Below, piece after piece: positions 17,781-30,753 of a stretch of 64,000 nt of DNA. Position numbers and translations under genes: made by a program. Position 1 is the stretch's first letter. Each line of letters opens with the position of its first letter. The notes under the pieces are model-generated. The model did not search any database. It saw only the letters and a program-made list of their open reading frames with translations, and was not told the DNA's origin. Source of the stretch: Wuchereria bancrofti (taxonomy: Eukaryota > Nematoda > Chromadorea > Rhabditida > Onchocercidae); assembly GCA_005281725.1 (NCBI GenBank), contig SSBO01000012.1:6451177-6515176 (forward strand), in the 5' to 3' direction.

Positions 17781-20663
17781 AAAGGGGGAAATTATATTTT
17801 TTTTCCTACATATACATTTAATTTCATTTATTTCTCAATTTTTTTGAATTTTAAATTTGGTTTTAAAACTTTTAACAAAAATTGAATTCATTTTTAGTAA
17901 ACAATTTTTTTGAAATAATTAAATTTTAATGAATATGATTATTTCAATGGAAAATGTTATCAATGACAATTTAATACTTTGACAAAGTAATTTCTTAATG
18001 AATAACTTTTTTGCGAATATAAATGATTGAAATATTTGTATTTGCTTTATGCAATAATTTATTTAGTAATGAAATATTAATGGTAGCTAAAAAGTTATTT
18101 TAATTCATTCATTATAATCTAATTTTTCATAGACAATTCTACTTTAATTAAATAGATATTTTGGGAGATTTTTTAACAAATAAATTTATAAATTATTTAA
18201 CATAAAAGAAGAATGCGCAAAAAAAAAGTAATTTACGATATTTAATGGAAAAATTTTAACTAAATTTAAATTAATTTGTTAATGATTTTTATATCTTTCT
18301 AATTTTTATGAATAACTTTTCAGGAATGTGAATTTTAATGAATAACTTTTTTTTGTAGATGTAGTAATTGAAATCTAATAAGTAATTAACTGGTTTGTAT
18401 AAAGGGAAAAACAAATGATGCCAATATTTAGTAGATTATACCTTCTAACATATAATTAATTAGTATTAAAATTATTAAAAACCAATCTTTAAATCTTCGT
18501 ATTAAATTTTATTTCTTATTTTACTCGTTTTTCGTGATAAGTTTTAGGAAAAATAATTCAACGTAAGATATTTTTGCCTTTTAAGCTAAATATTCTTATA
18601 CACTTATGTTTTAAATTTGTATTAAATTTTCGCTCTCTTTACTCAATTTTTTCCCTTTTTCTTTTTTGATATATTTCATATGTCTAATTGCGCTCAATTA
18701 TACGTCTGATTATGTAATCAAAAATTTTGGATTAATTTAGTGATATGTCTTGCAAAAATATTGAAAATTTTCATAATATTATTTTTAGAGTACTTATAGA
18801 TATGTAAATCAAATAAATCAAGGCGAATGAGTAGCAGTGAACATAATTCATCAGAAAATTTTAAATCTAATGGAGAAACATTATCAACTATCCGTGATAA
18901 TTTTGCTTCATTCACTGAAATTATTGCAATGTTTAATTCTAATTTAACTTTAATTTATTCTCTAAAATAATATCATATCCAAATTTTGCGCCTTTTTTTT
19001 CTCTCAAGATTTTACTTTTAATTTTTTAAAATTAGTTTAAAAAACTTTCGTAATTTTGATTTTTTTACATACAATTTATTGCTATCAACAATAAGAAATT
19101 CGAATGGTAAATGTTTTTGAAAATAAGTATAATAAAATCTTTGAGAAAATTTTTTTTTAAAAAAATTATATTAAGAAAAACAAATTTTCTCTGATATTAA
19201 AAAAAAGTTATTTTGAAATATAGTAATTAAAACATGATATTAAGACAATATAATGGAGTTCATAAAATTGTTTTTTCTATTTCAATTTATTGGTTACTTT
19301 TAAATTATATCTGAAGCCTATATTTGTTTCATATTGAATTGATCTTATTAATTTTATAATTTCTACAGGTAAGCAATTAAGCCAGTATCCATTTTTGGTA
19401 GGACTGTATAGGTCTTTATAAATGGCTAATATATCAGCAAAGTGATTACTTATTTATCGACATGCTTTTCTAGTGTGATTATCGATAAATGTTATCACAC
19501 ACACAATATTACTTTTAATAAGATTATTGGTGAATAAAAGGTATTGTTATAATAAAATCTTCAAAATTTTTTTTTTGATAAAAATTTTTTAGATTGACAA
19601 AATCTAAAAAAATAAATTTCGAAATGGTCACTTTAGCTTCGAAAGAAAAGGATTTGGTAGAAAAATGTTTCAATCCTATTATTAAAAGAATAATATGCAA
19701 ATATGGAATGATCAATTTTCAAAATTTTCTTTTTTTGGAAATTTTTTTTGTTCAGAAAAATTTTTTTTGACCTTTTACACTGGTAACAAAAATTACTTTT
19801 TCCAGTGTGATTATCAATAAAGTTATCATACATGTAATTGAAATGATTAATAAAACTACTAAGTTTGTTAAAGATTTGTTGCAAATTTTAAGCTATTTAA
19901 TGAATAGTTTAAATTATTGATGTACATAAATTCTGATAAGGAAAAAAATCATACCTTGCAAATTTTATGCGGTAAAAATCATTCGTATATTATCTGATAA
20001 ATAAAAAAGGGAGAAGAAAGGTTATGCTTTTGTAATTTATGCATTACCTGATAACTTTATAAGTAAATTCATACACTATTTGATATGATAAAAGAAAACT
20101 GTCCGCATATTACCTGATAATTAAATGCAAAAAAGAGAAAAAAGTTGTATATTTACAACTTGTATGTCATTTAACATTTCTAACTGTAAGTTATACCAGT
20201 AATCGTTTACTGAATAAAAAAATTTTCTTATGAAATCTGATTGTATTTAATGTGGAATTAAATCCCCCCCAAAAAAAACAATATTTTATGAAAAAATTTT
20301 TGTGCGAAAATTTCAGTTTTAATTGGTAAAAAGTAATTAATGTTAGTTTGAATTTCCTTCTAGATCTAAATTTTGTTCAATCATTTTAAAATAATTTTAA
20401 GATAAAGACATCGATATAATCTGAAATATTAAACTATTAAGTTCTTTTAGCCTATGCAATCAAATTTTTATGCGTCAGTGGATTTACTAGAAAATAAAAA
20501 ATTTAAAAATGGAATTAATATGATGTATGACAAAAATATGAAATCTGAAATATCTATTGAACTAACTTGTCTTCTGACTTTTTTTTTGTTAAGTAGACAA
20601 AATCTATGTGCATTAGTTAAAATTTTATTGAGCAATCCACTGGTCATAAAATTCAAATTATAC
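17781..20663. other. Extremely AT-rich DNA with two exon-like islands
   Basis: The composition drops sharply at about 17780. Most of the stretch is A/T runs. Two islands look exon-like. On the minus strand, 18794-18914 has a good TTTCAG acceptor and a 39-codon frame (NEAKLSRIVDNVSPLDLKFS at its start), while the plus strand at 18827 opens a 47-codon frame with ATG. Around 19360-19500 a minus frame of about 58 codons includes LNCLPVEIIKLIRS, which is leucine-rich-repeat-like, and the plus strand has a TTTCTACAG acceptor. Neither island could be tied to a gene. The expected remaining gelsolin domains of flightless-1 were not found here. Confidence 0.5.
20132..20394. repeat. 263-bp direct repeat, copy 1
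   Basis: Identical by eye to 21252-21514, with a constant offset of 1120 bases. The two copies bracket two flightless-1 exons. No N lies between them, so this is either a real intronic duplication or a misassembly. Confidence 0.9.
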
Positions 20664-21655
20664 TCTTCTTGTGCGTAGTATGAGGTAGCAATCAGCGTCA
20701 TAAAAATGGCCATGCATCGATGAGTCCAATATACTAGGATAGAAATTTTCAATTTCCCAAACCCACATCCCGTCGCCTTGTCCAACATCCTCATCAAACA
20801 CTTCACTGTAATCTAGATGCGGCTTTTGCTGTTCCATTTTGTCCTAAAAATTAAAACTTCTTTTTCAACATTTTTTCAAGAATTCCAAGATTTCAGAATT
20901 TTTTTAACTCGAAATTCAAAATATTCCAGAAAGTTGAATTAGTCGTCAAAAACAAAGTTATGCATTTTTACTTCATTATTCACTATTTTTATGAGAGTTT
21001 ACTATTCACTATTTTATCAAGAGAATTAATTAATCTGCTGTTTTTAAACTACATTAAGTTATTAACAATAAATGATAAAATATGATTTGATCAAAAGAAA
21101 TAACATCTAACTGACAGTAAAAATTTTTAAACAATAAACATAATAACCTTCCAGGTGGGAACTTTGACATAATCTGCGGGCAATTCATGCTCTAACTGAT
21201 CTCGGGCAGCACCAGCAATATGCGACATACCCTAAAATATTATGGAATTTGAAAGAGAAAAAAGTTGTATATTTACAACTTGTATGTCATTTAACATTTC
21301 TAACTGTAAGTTATACCAGTAATCGTTTACTGAATAAAAAAATTTTCTTATGAAATCTGATTGTATTTAATGTGGAATTAAATCCCCCCCAAAAAAAACA
21401 ATATTTTATGAAAAAATTTTTGTGCGAAAATTTCAGTTTTAATTGGTAAAAAGTAATTAATGTTAGTTTGAATTTCCTTCTAGATCTAAATTTTGTTCAA
21501 TCATTTTAAAATAAAATAATTTCTAATGGCATAACTAACCAATATCCTAAATAAATCTTCCATAAGCAACAGCAGAACCTTCCATTTCCATCGTTCATTT
21601 TGCATTTGTTGAATTAGTTGATCAACCTGTCGTTCTAAATTAATTTTGAAACGAT
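20664..21655 (-). pseudogene. fli-1: Flightless-1 gene fragment (three internal exons)
   Basis: Flightless-1 is an actin-binding protein with leucine-rich repeats followed by gelsolin-like repeats. Three exons join in frame: 21540-21655 (LERQVDQLIQQMQNERWKWK), 21148-21231 (MSHIAGAARDQLEHELPADY) and 20664-20843. The last holds DYSEVFDEDVG, then the start of the first gelsolin repeat: MWVWEIENFYPSILDSS and GHFYDADCYLIL. All splice sites are canonical and no stops occur, so the exons look functional. However, no leucine-rich-repeat exons were found upstream and no further gelsolin domains downstream. It is therefore a fragment: truncated by misassembly, lying in sequence missing from the assembly, or a true partial duplicate. 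I call it broken because it cannot give a full protein as assembled; the exons themselves are not decayed. Confidence 0.8.
21252..21514. repeat. 263-bp direct repeat, copy 2
   Basis: Second copy of the 20132-20394 repeat, lying in the intron between the fragment's first two exons. It includes the same C-run followed by an A-run (CCCCCCCCAAAAAAAA). Confidence 0.9.
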
Positions 21656-21951
21656 CTAAAATTTATTTTTTTTCTGAAGTTAGTCATAAATATAATTTTA
21701 TACCTTTACAAAGGTTAATCATTTAGAAATATAATATAAAATTATTAAAAAATTGCTAAAAATTTAATTTGTGCAAATAATTCGGTGCAATTTTAAATAT
21801 TATTTAATTGTTCGGGGCATACAAAGAATTGAGTGGAACAGATTTGGTATTGTTAACCATTCTTTTTTTGAATTAAAAAATCAATCAAAATATTTCAAAT
21901 AAAAGTTGACATTTGATGAAATTACTATTAACTTCCCATTCAATTTTCAGT

Positions 21952-23477
21952 TTTCTTTTGTTTTTAATTTTTTTGTAGTATCCGAAATTTTTTTACTTTG
22001 CTTTTCTTTTCTAATTTAAATTTATTTTATTCATTTTAGTAATTAAAATAAAAGAAAGAAGAGAAAATATCCTACAGATTTGTTACTTTCATTCAATAGA
22101 ATCAATCAAATTAATTTCAATACTAAAAATATCAATGAGATCAAAATTAGAAACGAGTTTGTTATCTCTTTGAAGAAGCTGCGATTGATGAGAGGTAATA
22201 ATGGTAACGGAATTGAAAAATTTTTTTTGCTCGGTAAATAAAAGCAGGAAGAAGAGAAATAAGGTGATTAAGGGTAAAGTGTGGGTAAAGATGAGCTTTT
22301 TTCTTTTTTTTTTTCGGTGCTATTAGAATAAACCTTTGAAAAGAAAATGGCACACATACCATACAATTGCCTTAATACATTTATTCTTACTAATTTTAGA
22401 AAAAAAAGTCAATTTTTCCATATTTTATTTTTTCAATAAAATAATTCAATTTGTTTCAAAAAATATTAAACGATGCCGATTTTTTCATTCCAAAAAGCTT
22501 TTCTTTCTTTCTTTTTTTCTTTAGGCTCATTAAATAATTGAATGATTTCTAGTATTGCGTTCTTTTGTGTATACGAATAAATGATTAACAATTAAGAATA
22601 AATTTGTTTCATCTTTGTATCATCTAACATCAATCAATAACAAAAAAAAATCTTACCTAACTGTTAATTGAAATTATAAAAGGTTTAAATAATAATTCAG
22701 ATAAATTAGCTAAGTATTATTTACTGCTTTGCATAAGCAATTGTAAAGTTTTATACTCATTTCATTTTATTGTTAATGATATGATATGATAAGATATATG
22801 AAATTTTTTCAATGAATGAAAAATATCATAGCTAAAAATTATAATGTTAAAAATAAAAAAAATAAAATAAATCTTTATTATTTAAACCTTTTAATTAGCA
22901 AATTAAAGTTTACCAATTTTACCAATCAACTGAGCAAATTTGTCAAATAAATAAAATAAAGATTATTTTTAACACTAAAAAAAGAAGAAACAATAATTCA
23001 TTTAAATAATTTTTTTTTTTCAATATATTTAAAAGATCAAAATTTATTTTAATATCCTAAATAATCAACTTCTAAATATAAACCCTCAGTAGATTACTCT
23101 GTCAACAAATTTATTGATTTATTTACTATAATATATATAAACAAGTATTTGCAATCTTCTTAGCAATTGTAATAACGACAATAGTACAAAGATGAAAAGA
23201 AGACATAAAATTTGCATATTTCTAATAAAATGATCAAAAGTCCCTTAATTGATAGACAATGTTATTAATACTATATCACATCTTATTTTTAGTTTTGGGG
23301 CGCTGGTAATAAAAGAGTGTCATGATTTGTGGTCACATTCACACTTTTCCACCGTATAATCAATCATTTTGAGAGATGGAAATTCGACAAAAATGTTGGT
23401 ATCGTTTCTGGCAACCACTTTGCTCCTAATAACACACACATACATGCACACATGCACAAAGATGCACACACACAGGT
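21952..23477. repeat. Assembly overlap A, copy 1
   Basis: This 1526-bp segment ends at the N at 23478 and recurs unchanged at 24015-25540 (offset 2063). It is best explained as the end of one contig overlapping the start of another. Bases 22401-22494 recur a third time at 23479-23572. Confidence 0.9.
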
Positions 23478-23572
23478 NAAAAAAAGTCAATTTTTCCATA
23501 TTTTATTTTTTCAATAAAATAATTCAATTTGTTTCAAAAAATATTAAACGATGCCGATTTTTTCATTCCAAA

Positions 23573-24007
23573 NNNNNNNNNNNNNNNNNNNNNNNNNNNN
23601 NNNNNNNNNNNNNNNNNNNNNNNNNNNNNNNNNNNNNNNNNNNNNNNNNNNNNNNNNNNNNNNNNNNNNNNNNNNNNNNNNNNNNNNNNNNNNNNNNNNN
23701 NNNNNNNNNNNNNNNNNNNNNNNNNNNNNNNNNNNNNNNNNNNNNNNNNNNNNNNNNNNNNNNNNNNNNNNNNNNNNNNNNNNNNNNNNNNNNNNNNNNN
23801 NNNNNNNNNNNNNNNNNNNNNNNNNNNNNNNNNNNNNNNNNNNNNNNNNNNNNNNNNNNNNNNNNNNNNNNNNNNNNNNNNNNNNNNNNNNNNNNNNNNN
23901 NNNNNNNNNNNNNNNNNNNNNNNNNNNNNNNNNNNNNNNNNNNNNNNNNNNNNNNNNNNNNNNNNNNNNNNNNNNNNNNNNNNNNNNNNNNNNNNNNNNN
24001 NNNNNNN
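23573..24007. other. Assembly gap of 435 Ns
   Basis: A run of 435 Ns, preceded by a 94-base partial copy of the neighbouring sequence and followed by six bases and another N. Because both flanks fall inside the same overlap, the real gap may be zero. Confidence 0.98.
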
Positions 24008-24014
24008 AAATTAN

Positions 24015-25540
24015 TTTCTTTTGTTTTTAATTTTTTTGTAGTATCCGAAATTTTTTTACTTTGCTTTTCTTTTCTAATTTAAATTTATTTTATTCATTTT
24101 AGTAATTAAAATAAAAGAAAGAAGAGAAAATATCCTACAGATTTGTTACTTTCATTCAATAGAATCAATCAAATTAATTTCAATACTAAAAATATCAATG
24201 AGATCAAAATTAGAAACGAGTTTGTTATCTCTTTGAAGAAGCTGCGATTGATGAGAGGTAATAATGGTAACGGAATTGAAAAATTTTTTTTGCTCGGTAA
24301 ATAAAAGCAGGAAGAAGAGAAATAAGGTGATTAAGGGTAAAGTGTGGGTAAAGATGAGCTTTTTTCTTTTTTTTTTTCGGTGCTATTAGAATAAACCTTT
24401 GAAAAGAAAATGGCACACATACCATACAATTGCCTTAATACATTTATTCTTACTAATTTTAGAAAAAAAAGTCAATTTTTCCATATTTTATTTTTTCAAT
24501 AAAATAATTCAATTTGTTTCAAAAAATATTAAACGATGCCGATTTTTTCATTCCAAAAAGCTTTTCTTTCTTTCTTTTTTTCTTTAGGCTCATTAAATAA
24601 TTGAATGATTTCTAGTATTGCGTTCTTTTGTGTATACGAATAAATGATTAACAATTAAGAATAAATTTGTTTCATCTTTGTATCATCTAACATCAATCAA
24701 TAACAAAAAAAAATCTTACCTAACTGTTAATTGAAATTATAAAAGGTTTAAATAATAATTCAGATAAATTAGCTAAGTATTATTTACTGCTTTGCATAAG
24801 CAATTGTAAAGTTTTATACTCATTTCATTTTATTGTTAATGATATGATATGATAAGATATATGAAATTTTTTCAATGAATGAAAAATATCATAGCTAAAA
24901 ATTATAATGTTAAAAATAAAAAAAATAAAATAAATCTTTATTATTTAAACCTTTTAATTAGCAAATTAAAGTTTACCAATTTTACCAATCAACTGAGCAA
25001 ATTTGTCAAATAAATAAAATAAAGATTATTTTTAACACTAAAAAAAGAAGAAACAATAATTCATTTAAATAATTTTTTTTTTTCAATATATTTAAAAGAT
25101 CAAAATTTATTTTAATATCCTAAATAATCAACTTCTAAATATAAACCCTCAGTAGATTACTCTGTCAACAAATTTATTGATTTATTTACTATAATATATA
25201 TAAACAAGTATTTGCAATCTTCTTAGCAATTGTAATAACGACAATAGTACAAAGATGAAAAGAAGACATAAAATTTGCATATTTCTAATAAAATGATCAA
25301 AAGTCCCTTAATTGATAGACAATGTTATTAATACTATATCACATCTTATTTTTAGTTTTGGGGCGCTGGTAATAAAAGAGTGTCATGATTTGTGGTCACA
25401 TTCACACTTTTCCACCGTATAATCAATCATTTTGAGAGATGGAAATTCGACAAAAATGTTGGTATCGTTTCTGGCAACCACTTTGCTCCTAATAACACAC
25501 ACATACATGCACACATGCACAAAGATGCACACACACAGGT
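24015..25540. repeat. Assembly overlap A, copy 2
   Basis: Second copy of 21952-23477. It continues on the right into new sequence at 25541, as expected for the following contig. Confidence 0.9.
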
Positions 25541-25755
25541 ATAAAATGCATTTTTAAATTTAATTTAAATGTATCATTTTATATACTTTAATATAACCAA
25601 AGTATATATGTTTAGAAGAAATAATATGTTTATTATATTTTTAAACACTATTATTGCATGCATTTCATATGGAAATTCATTTATTTTGTTTTTGCACATG
25701 CCACAATCGTTTTACAATCTTTCTTTGTTAAAAAATAAAGATAAAAAATGAAAAT

Positions 25756-27180
25756 AAATTGTAATTTTTATAAAATTATTTTAATTTATCAAACTGATTT
25801 CACAAAATTTTGAGTAGTACTGTTTGTTTTTTAATCATCTTTTCAATTAAAAAAAATTAATGGTAGAAAATGAAAATAAATTATAATTTCTAGGAATTTA
25901 TCTTAATTATTAAATTGATTTCAAAATTTTGGATGTGCATTTATTTAATTTTTCTGAAAAAAATCATCTTAATTATTAAGTAAGAAAAATTTTTTTTGAA
26001 TAGTATATAAATGCATATTACAACTTAATGTGCTAAAAATTTTTATTTTAACAGTACTACCATTACAATCATTAATCACTTAGCACAAATTTGATTCATC
26101 ACTTATATTTTCGTCTTTTAATTTTTGAACATTTTTCGTTTTTCTTTATTTCAAAATTTTTAAATTAACTTGATAATTAAAACAATTTCTTAAAAATTAC
26201 AGTTTATTTTCATTTCCAATTTGAAAAAAATTGTTATAATAAAAAAAGCAAATAACTTATCATTTAAGATCAATAGCTTATTTGAAATTATTCGTTTCAT
26301 TTTTAAATAAAAAAAATTTTTTTTGTTCGTGAAGTACAAATGCAGTTTTTTTTTATTTCATTTATTTCTTTGCTTCAATTATTAGTTTAAAATAAAGAAC
26401 GAAAAAACCGAAGGATGAAATTAATGGTACTCTATTCACTTATAAAATTGGATGTATTCATGTCATTTTTAAGGACATTTCAACGACACCAATTCCAACG
26501 ATATTTGTCTTTTCCAACAGCAATTATAATCCATCATTAAAAGAAGTATACCGCTATGACAGATTAATTAGTACAATGTTTGGTTATTTTTTTTTCCTAC
26601 TCATTCTGCATACTATATGCAACAGATCAAAAACGTTATGACACGTTACGTCATCCAAATGATCCAAAAAAAATCCAAAAAAAAACCGGTCTTTTTTTTA
26701 AAACTTGTATAATTTTTTATTAATTAACAAAGCATACATACCTTGTCTTATAATTTTTTTTTAATCTTTGTTTACTTATTCATAAACATAAAAAACAAAA
26801 AAAAACAGGTAACTTCGGTATGCTTCTTTTTTGTCTTTTTTTTCATTTTCGCATTGATATTTCCCGACAAATAAGCAAGCCAAAATATTATCCACACAAT
26901 AACGCAATAGTGGCATATATATTTGCGCACTAAATCATTTAGCATACAAAAATTGCCACATATCCTTCTTATTAAATAGTTATTAGAGAATTTAATCAAA
27001 GCAATATTTTATAAAAAAAATTATTTTTAACTTGGTTTTTCCTCTCTCTCTCGCTCTCTTCATCTCCTTGCATTAAAATAATTTATTTTGATAGAAAGTT
27101 TGTTAAAATTGTTATTGTTAAAAATAAGGGGGGGTAAAAAAAATTTTTTTCTTCTGTTTTTAAATATGCAAAATTCATTT
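25756..27180. repeat. Assembly overlap B, copy 1
   Basis: This 1425-bp segment ends at the N at 27181 and recurs at 27182-28606 (offset 1426). Confidence 0.9.
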
Positions 27181-27181
27181 N

Positions 27182-28606
27182 AAATTGTAATTTTTATAAA
27201 ATTATTTTAATTTATCAAACTGATTTCACAAAATTTTGAGTAGTACTGTTTGTTTTTTAATCATCTTTTCAATTAAAAAAAATTAATGGTAGAAAATGAA
27301 AATAAATTATAATTTCTAGGAATTTATCTTAATTATTAAATTGATTTCAAAATTTTGGATGTGCATTTATTTAATTTTTCTGAAAAAAATCATCTTAATT
27401 ATTAAGTAAGAAAAATTTTTTTTGAATAGTATATAAATGCATATTACAACTTAATGTGCTAAAAATTTTTATTTTAACAGTACTACCATTACAATCATTA
27501 ATCACTTAGCACAAATTTGATTCATCACTTATATTTTCGTCTTTTAATTTTTGAACATTTTTCGTTTTTCTTTATTTCAAAATTTTTAAATTAACTTGAT
27601 AATTAAAACAATTTCTTAAAAATTACAGTTTATTTTCATTTCCAATTTGAAAAAAATTGTTATAATAAAAAAAGCAAATAACTTATCATTTAAGATCAAT
27701 AGCTTATTTGAAATTATTCGTTTCATTTTTAAATAAAAAAAATTTTTTTTGTTCGTGAAGTACAAATGCAGTTTTTTTTTATTTCATTTATTTCTTTGCT
27801 TCAATTATTAGTTTAAAATAAAGAACGAAAAAACCGAAGGATGAAATTAATGGTACTCTATTCACTTATAAAATTGGATGTATTCATGTCATTTTTAAGG
27901 ACATTTCAACGACACCAATTCCAACGATATTTGTCTTTTCCAACAGCAATTATAATCCATCATTAAAAGAAGTATACCGCTATGACAGATTAATTAGTAC
28001 AATGTTTGGTTATTTTTTTTTCCTACTCATTCTGCATACTATATGCAACAGATCAAAAACGTTATGACACGTTACGTCATCCAAATGATCCAAAAAAAAT
28101 CCAAAAAAAAACCGGTCTTTTTTTTAAAACTTGTATAATTTTTTATTAATTAACAAAGCATACATACCTTGTCTTATAATTTTTTTTTAATCTTTGTTTA
28201 CTTATTCATAAACATAAAAAACAAAAAAAAACAGGTAACTTCGGTATGCTTCTTTTTTGTCTTTTTTTTCATTTTCGCATTGATATTTCCCGACAAATAA
28301 GCAAGCCAAAATATTATCCACACAATAACGCAATAGTGGCATATATATTTGCGCACTAAATCATTTAGCATACAAAAATTGCCACATATCCTTCTTATTA
28401 AATAGTTATTAGAGAATTTAATCAAAGCAATATTTTATAAAAAAAATTATTTTTAACTTGGTTTTTCCTCTCTCTCTCGCTCTCTTCATCTCCTTGCATT
28501 AAAATAATTTATTTTGATAGAAAGTTTGTTAAAATTGTTATTGTTAAAAATAAGGGGGGGTAAAAAAAATTTTTTTCTTCTGTTTTTAAATATGCAAAAT
28601 TCATTT
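27182..28606. repeat. Assembly overlap B, copy 2
   Basis: Second copy of 25756-27180. It continues into new sequence at 28607. Its last 173 bases also belong to overlap C. Confidence 0.9.
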
Positions 28607-29595
28607 TCATTTTTAAAATTTATATCATTCATGCTAAAAAACAGACTACATACAAAAATTTATATTTCAATTGATGAATTTATTTTAACTAAATCATTTT
28701 ATTTTTAACATCAAAAGTTGACAAATTATTTATAAGTTGACAGATACATCATCAAAACAATTCAAAATTATAAGAATATTAATTAATGAACGAGAAAATT
28801 CTATTTGCTCAAAGTCAGTATATGCTGCCAAAACCTTTTTGTTAAGCTTTTTTCTATCTTTTTTAAAAATTTTTCACTTCGATTTTTTTGTTTTTAATGC
28901 TGAAACTGCATTTTTGTAAGACAAAAAAATTTAAGCGGAAAAAATTAGCCACATTAGCGCATACCTATAAGTGAATTTAAATAAGAAAAAAGACTCCAAA
29001 TACTTTTTGCTGTCATTTCTTTTTGCGTGACAATGAGCCAAATGGAAACTGAGCAAATAATTTAATTAACAAAAAATGATTCAGAACAGTTATTACTGCC
29101 ATTGCGTGGAAATGAGCCAGATATAACTAAGCCAAATGGTCAAACAGAAATTTATTTTATCGATATTTCTGAAAAGTGCTTCAATAAAATGAATGTATAT
29201 TTTCTACAAAAATTTGTTATGATAAAATTTCTATGATAAAAAAAATGAAAGAATGAAGGTTTTTCAGAAGAAGAAATCAAGCACCAAACTCCTAAAAAAA
29301 TCAATAGTTTCATGAAAAATTTTTGTCAGAATTAAAATTTAAATTTAAGGTATGGACATTTTTGATGGAAAATGCCTATAGACATTAAAATCAGGTAGTT
29401 GAAAGCTTCCATTTGTTTGCATCATTGTTGTATTTGATGTTTGATACGGATTAGGCGTAACAAAACCATTATGCATCGTCTACAAAAGAATGAAAAATTT
29501 TTGCAAAGTTCAAAAATTAACAAAATTTTTAACAAATATTCTTAATAAAATCTTTTAAGGTTTAATTTAATTTAATTATCAAATTGATTCAATCT
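28434..29595. repeat. Assembly overlap C, copy 1
   Basis: This 1162-bp segment ends at the N at 29596 and recurs at 29597-30753. The only difference I see is one extra TAATT unit near 29575, so the two may be alleles or differ by a slippage error. It includes a copy of the REF-2 last exon at 29345-29479. Confidence 0.9.
29345..29479 (-). pseudogene. Duplicate of REF-2-like last exon (probably artefact)
   Basis: This 135-base exon ([18 protein letters not shown] at its start, ending in SKMSIP and stop) is identical to 30508-30642. It lies inside an assembly overlap, so it is very likely the same exon counted twice and not a second gene. Confidence 0.8.
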
Positions 29596-29596
29596 N

Positions 29597-30753
29597 TTTA
29601 TAAAAAAAATTATTTTTAACTTGGTTTTTCCTCTCTCTCTCGCTCTCTTCATCTCCTTGCATTAAAATAATTTATTTTGATAGAAAGTTTGTTAAAATTG
29701 TTATTGTTAAAAATAAGGGGGGGTAAAAAAAATTTTTTTCTTCTGTTTTTAAATATGCAAAATTCATTTTCATTTTTAAAATTTATATCATTCATGCTAA
29801 AAAACAGACTACATACAAAAATTTATATTTCAATTGATGAATTTATTTTAACTAAATCATTTTATTTTTAACATCAAAAGTTGACAAATTATTTATAAGT
29901 TGACAGATACATCATCAAAACAATTCAAAATTATAAGAATATTAATTAATGAACGAGAAAATTCTATTTGCTCAAAGTCAGTATATGCTGCCAAAACCTT
30001 TTTGTTAAGCTTTTTTCTATCTTTTTTAAAAATTTTTCACTTCGATTTTTTTGTTTTTAATGCTGAAACTGCATTTTTGTAAGACAAAAAAATTTAAGCG
30101 GAAAAAATTAGCCACATTAGCGCATACCTATAAGTGAATTTAAATAAGAAAAAAGACTCCAAATACTTTTTGCTGTCATTTCTTTTTGCGTGACAATGAG
30201 CCAAATGGAAACTGAGCAAATAATTTAATTAACAAAAAATGATTCAGAACAGTTATTACTGCCATTGCGTGGAAATGAGCCAGATATAACTAAGCCAAAT
30301 GGTCAAACAGAAATTTATTTTATCGATATTTCTGAAAAGTGCTTCAATAAAATGAATGTATATTTTCTACAAAAATTTGTTATGATAAAATTTCTATGAT
30401 AAAAAAAATGAAAGAATGAAGGTTTTTCAGAAGAAGAAATCAAGCACCAAACTCCTAAAAAAATCAATAGTTTCATGAAAAATTTTTGTCAGAATTAAAA
30501 TTTAAATTTAAGGTATGGACATTTTTGATGGAAAATGCCTATAGACATTAAAATCAGGTAGTTGAAAGCTTCCATTTGTTTGCATCATTGTTGTATTTGA
30601 TGTTTGATACGGATTAGGCGTAACAAAACCATTATGCATCGTCTACAAAAGAATGAAAAATTTTTGCAAAGTTCAAAAATTAACAAAATTTTTAACAAAT
30701 ATTCTTAATAAAATCTTTTAAGGTTTAATTTAATTATCAAATTGATTCAATCT
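29597..30753. repeat. Assembly overlap C, copy 2
   Basis: Second copy of 28434-29595, shorter by one TAATT unit. It carries the REF-2-like last exon that connects to the rest of the gene. Confidence 0.9.

Larger units (their letters stand above)
21656..29344. other. Gene-free AT-rich DNA with contig overlaps
   Basis: No coding exon, RNA gene or known element could be supported. The stretch is A/T homopolymer-rich and is inflated by unmerged overlaps: 21952-23477 repeats as 24015-25540, and 25756-27180 repeats as 27182-28606. A CA-rich tract occurs twice (about 23432-23475 and 25495-25538) for the same reason. Confidence 0.6.

Noticed and set aside
23369..24082. 237-codon frame
   Set aside because: Most of it is the 435-N gap, and the rest is AT-rich overlap sequence.
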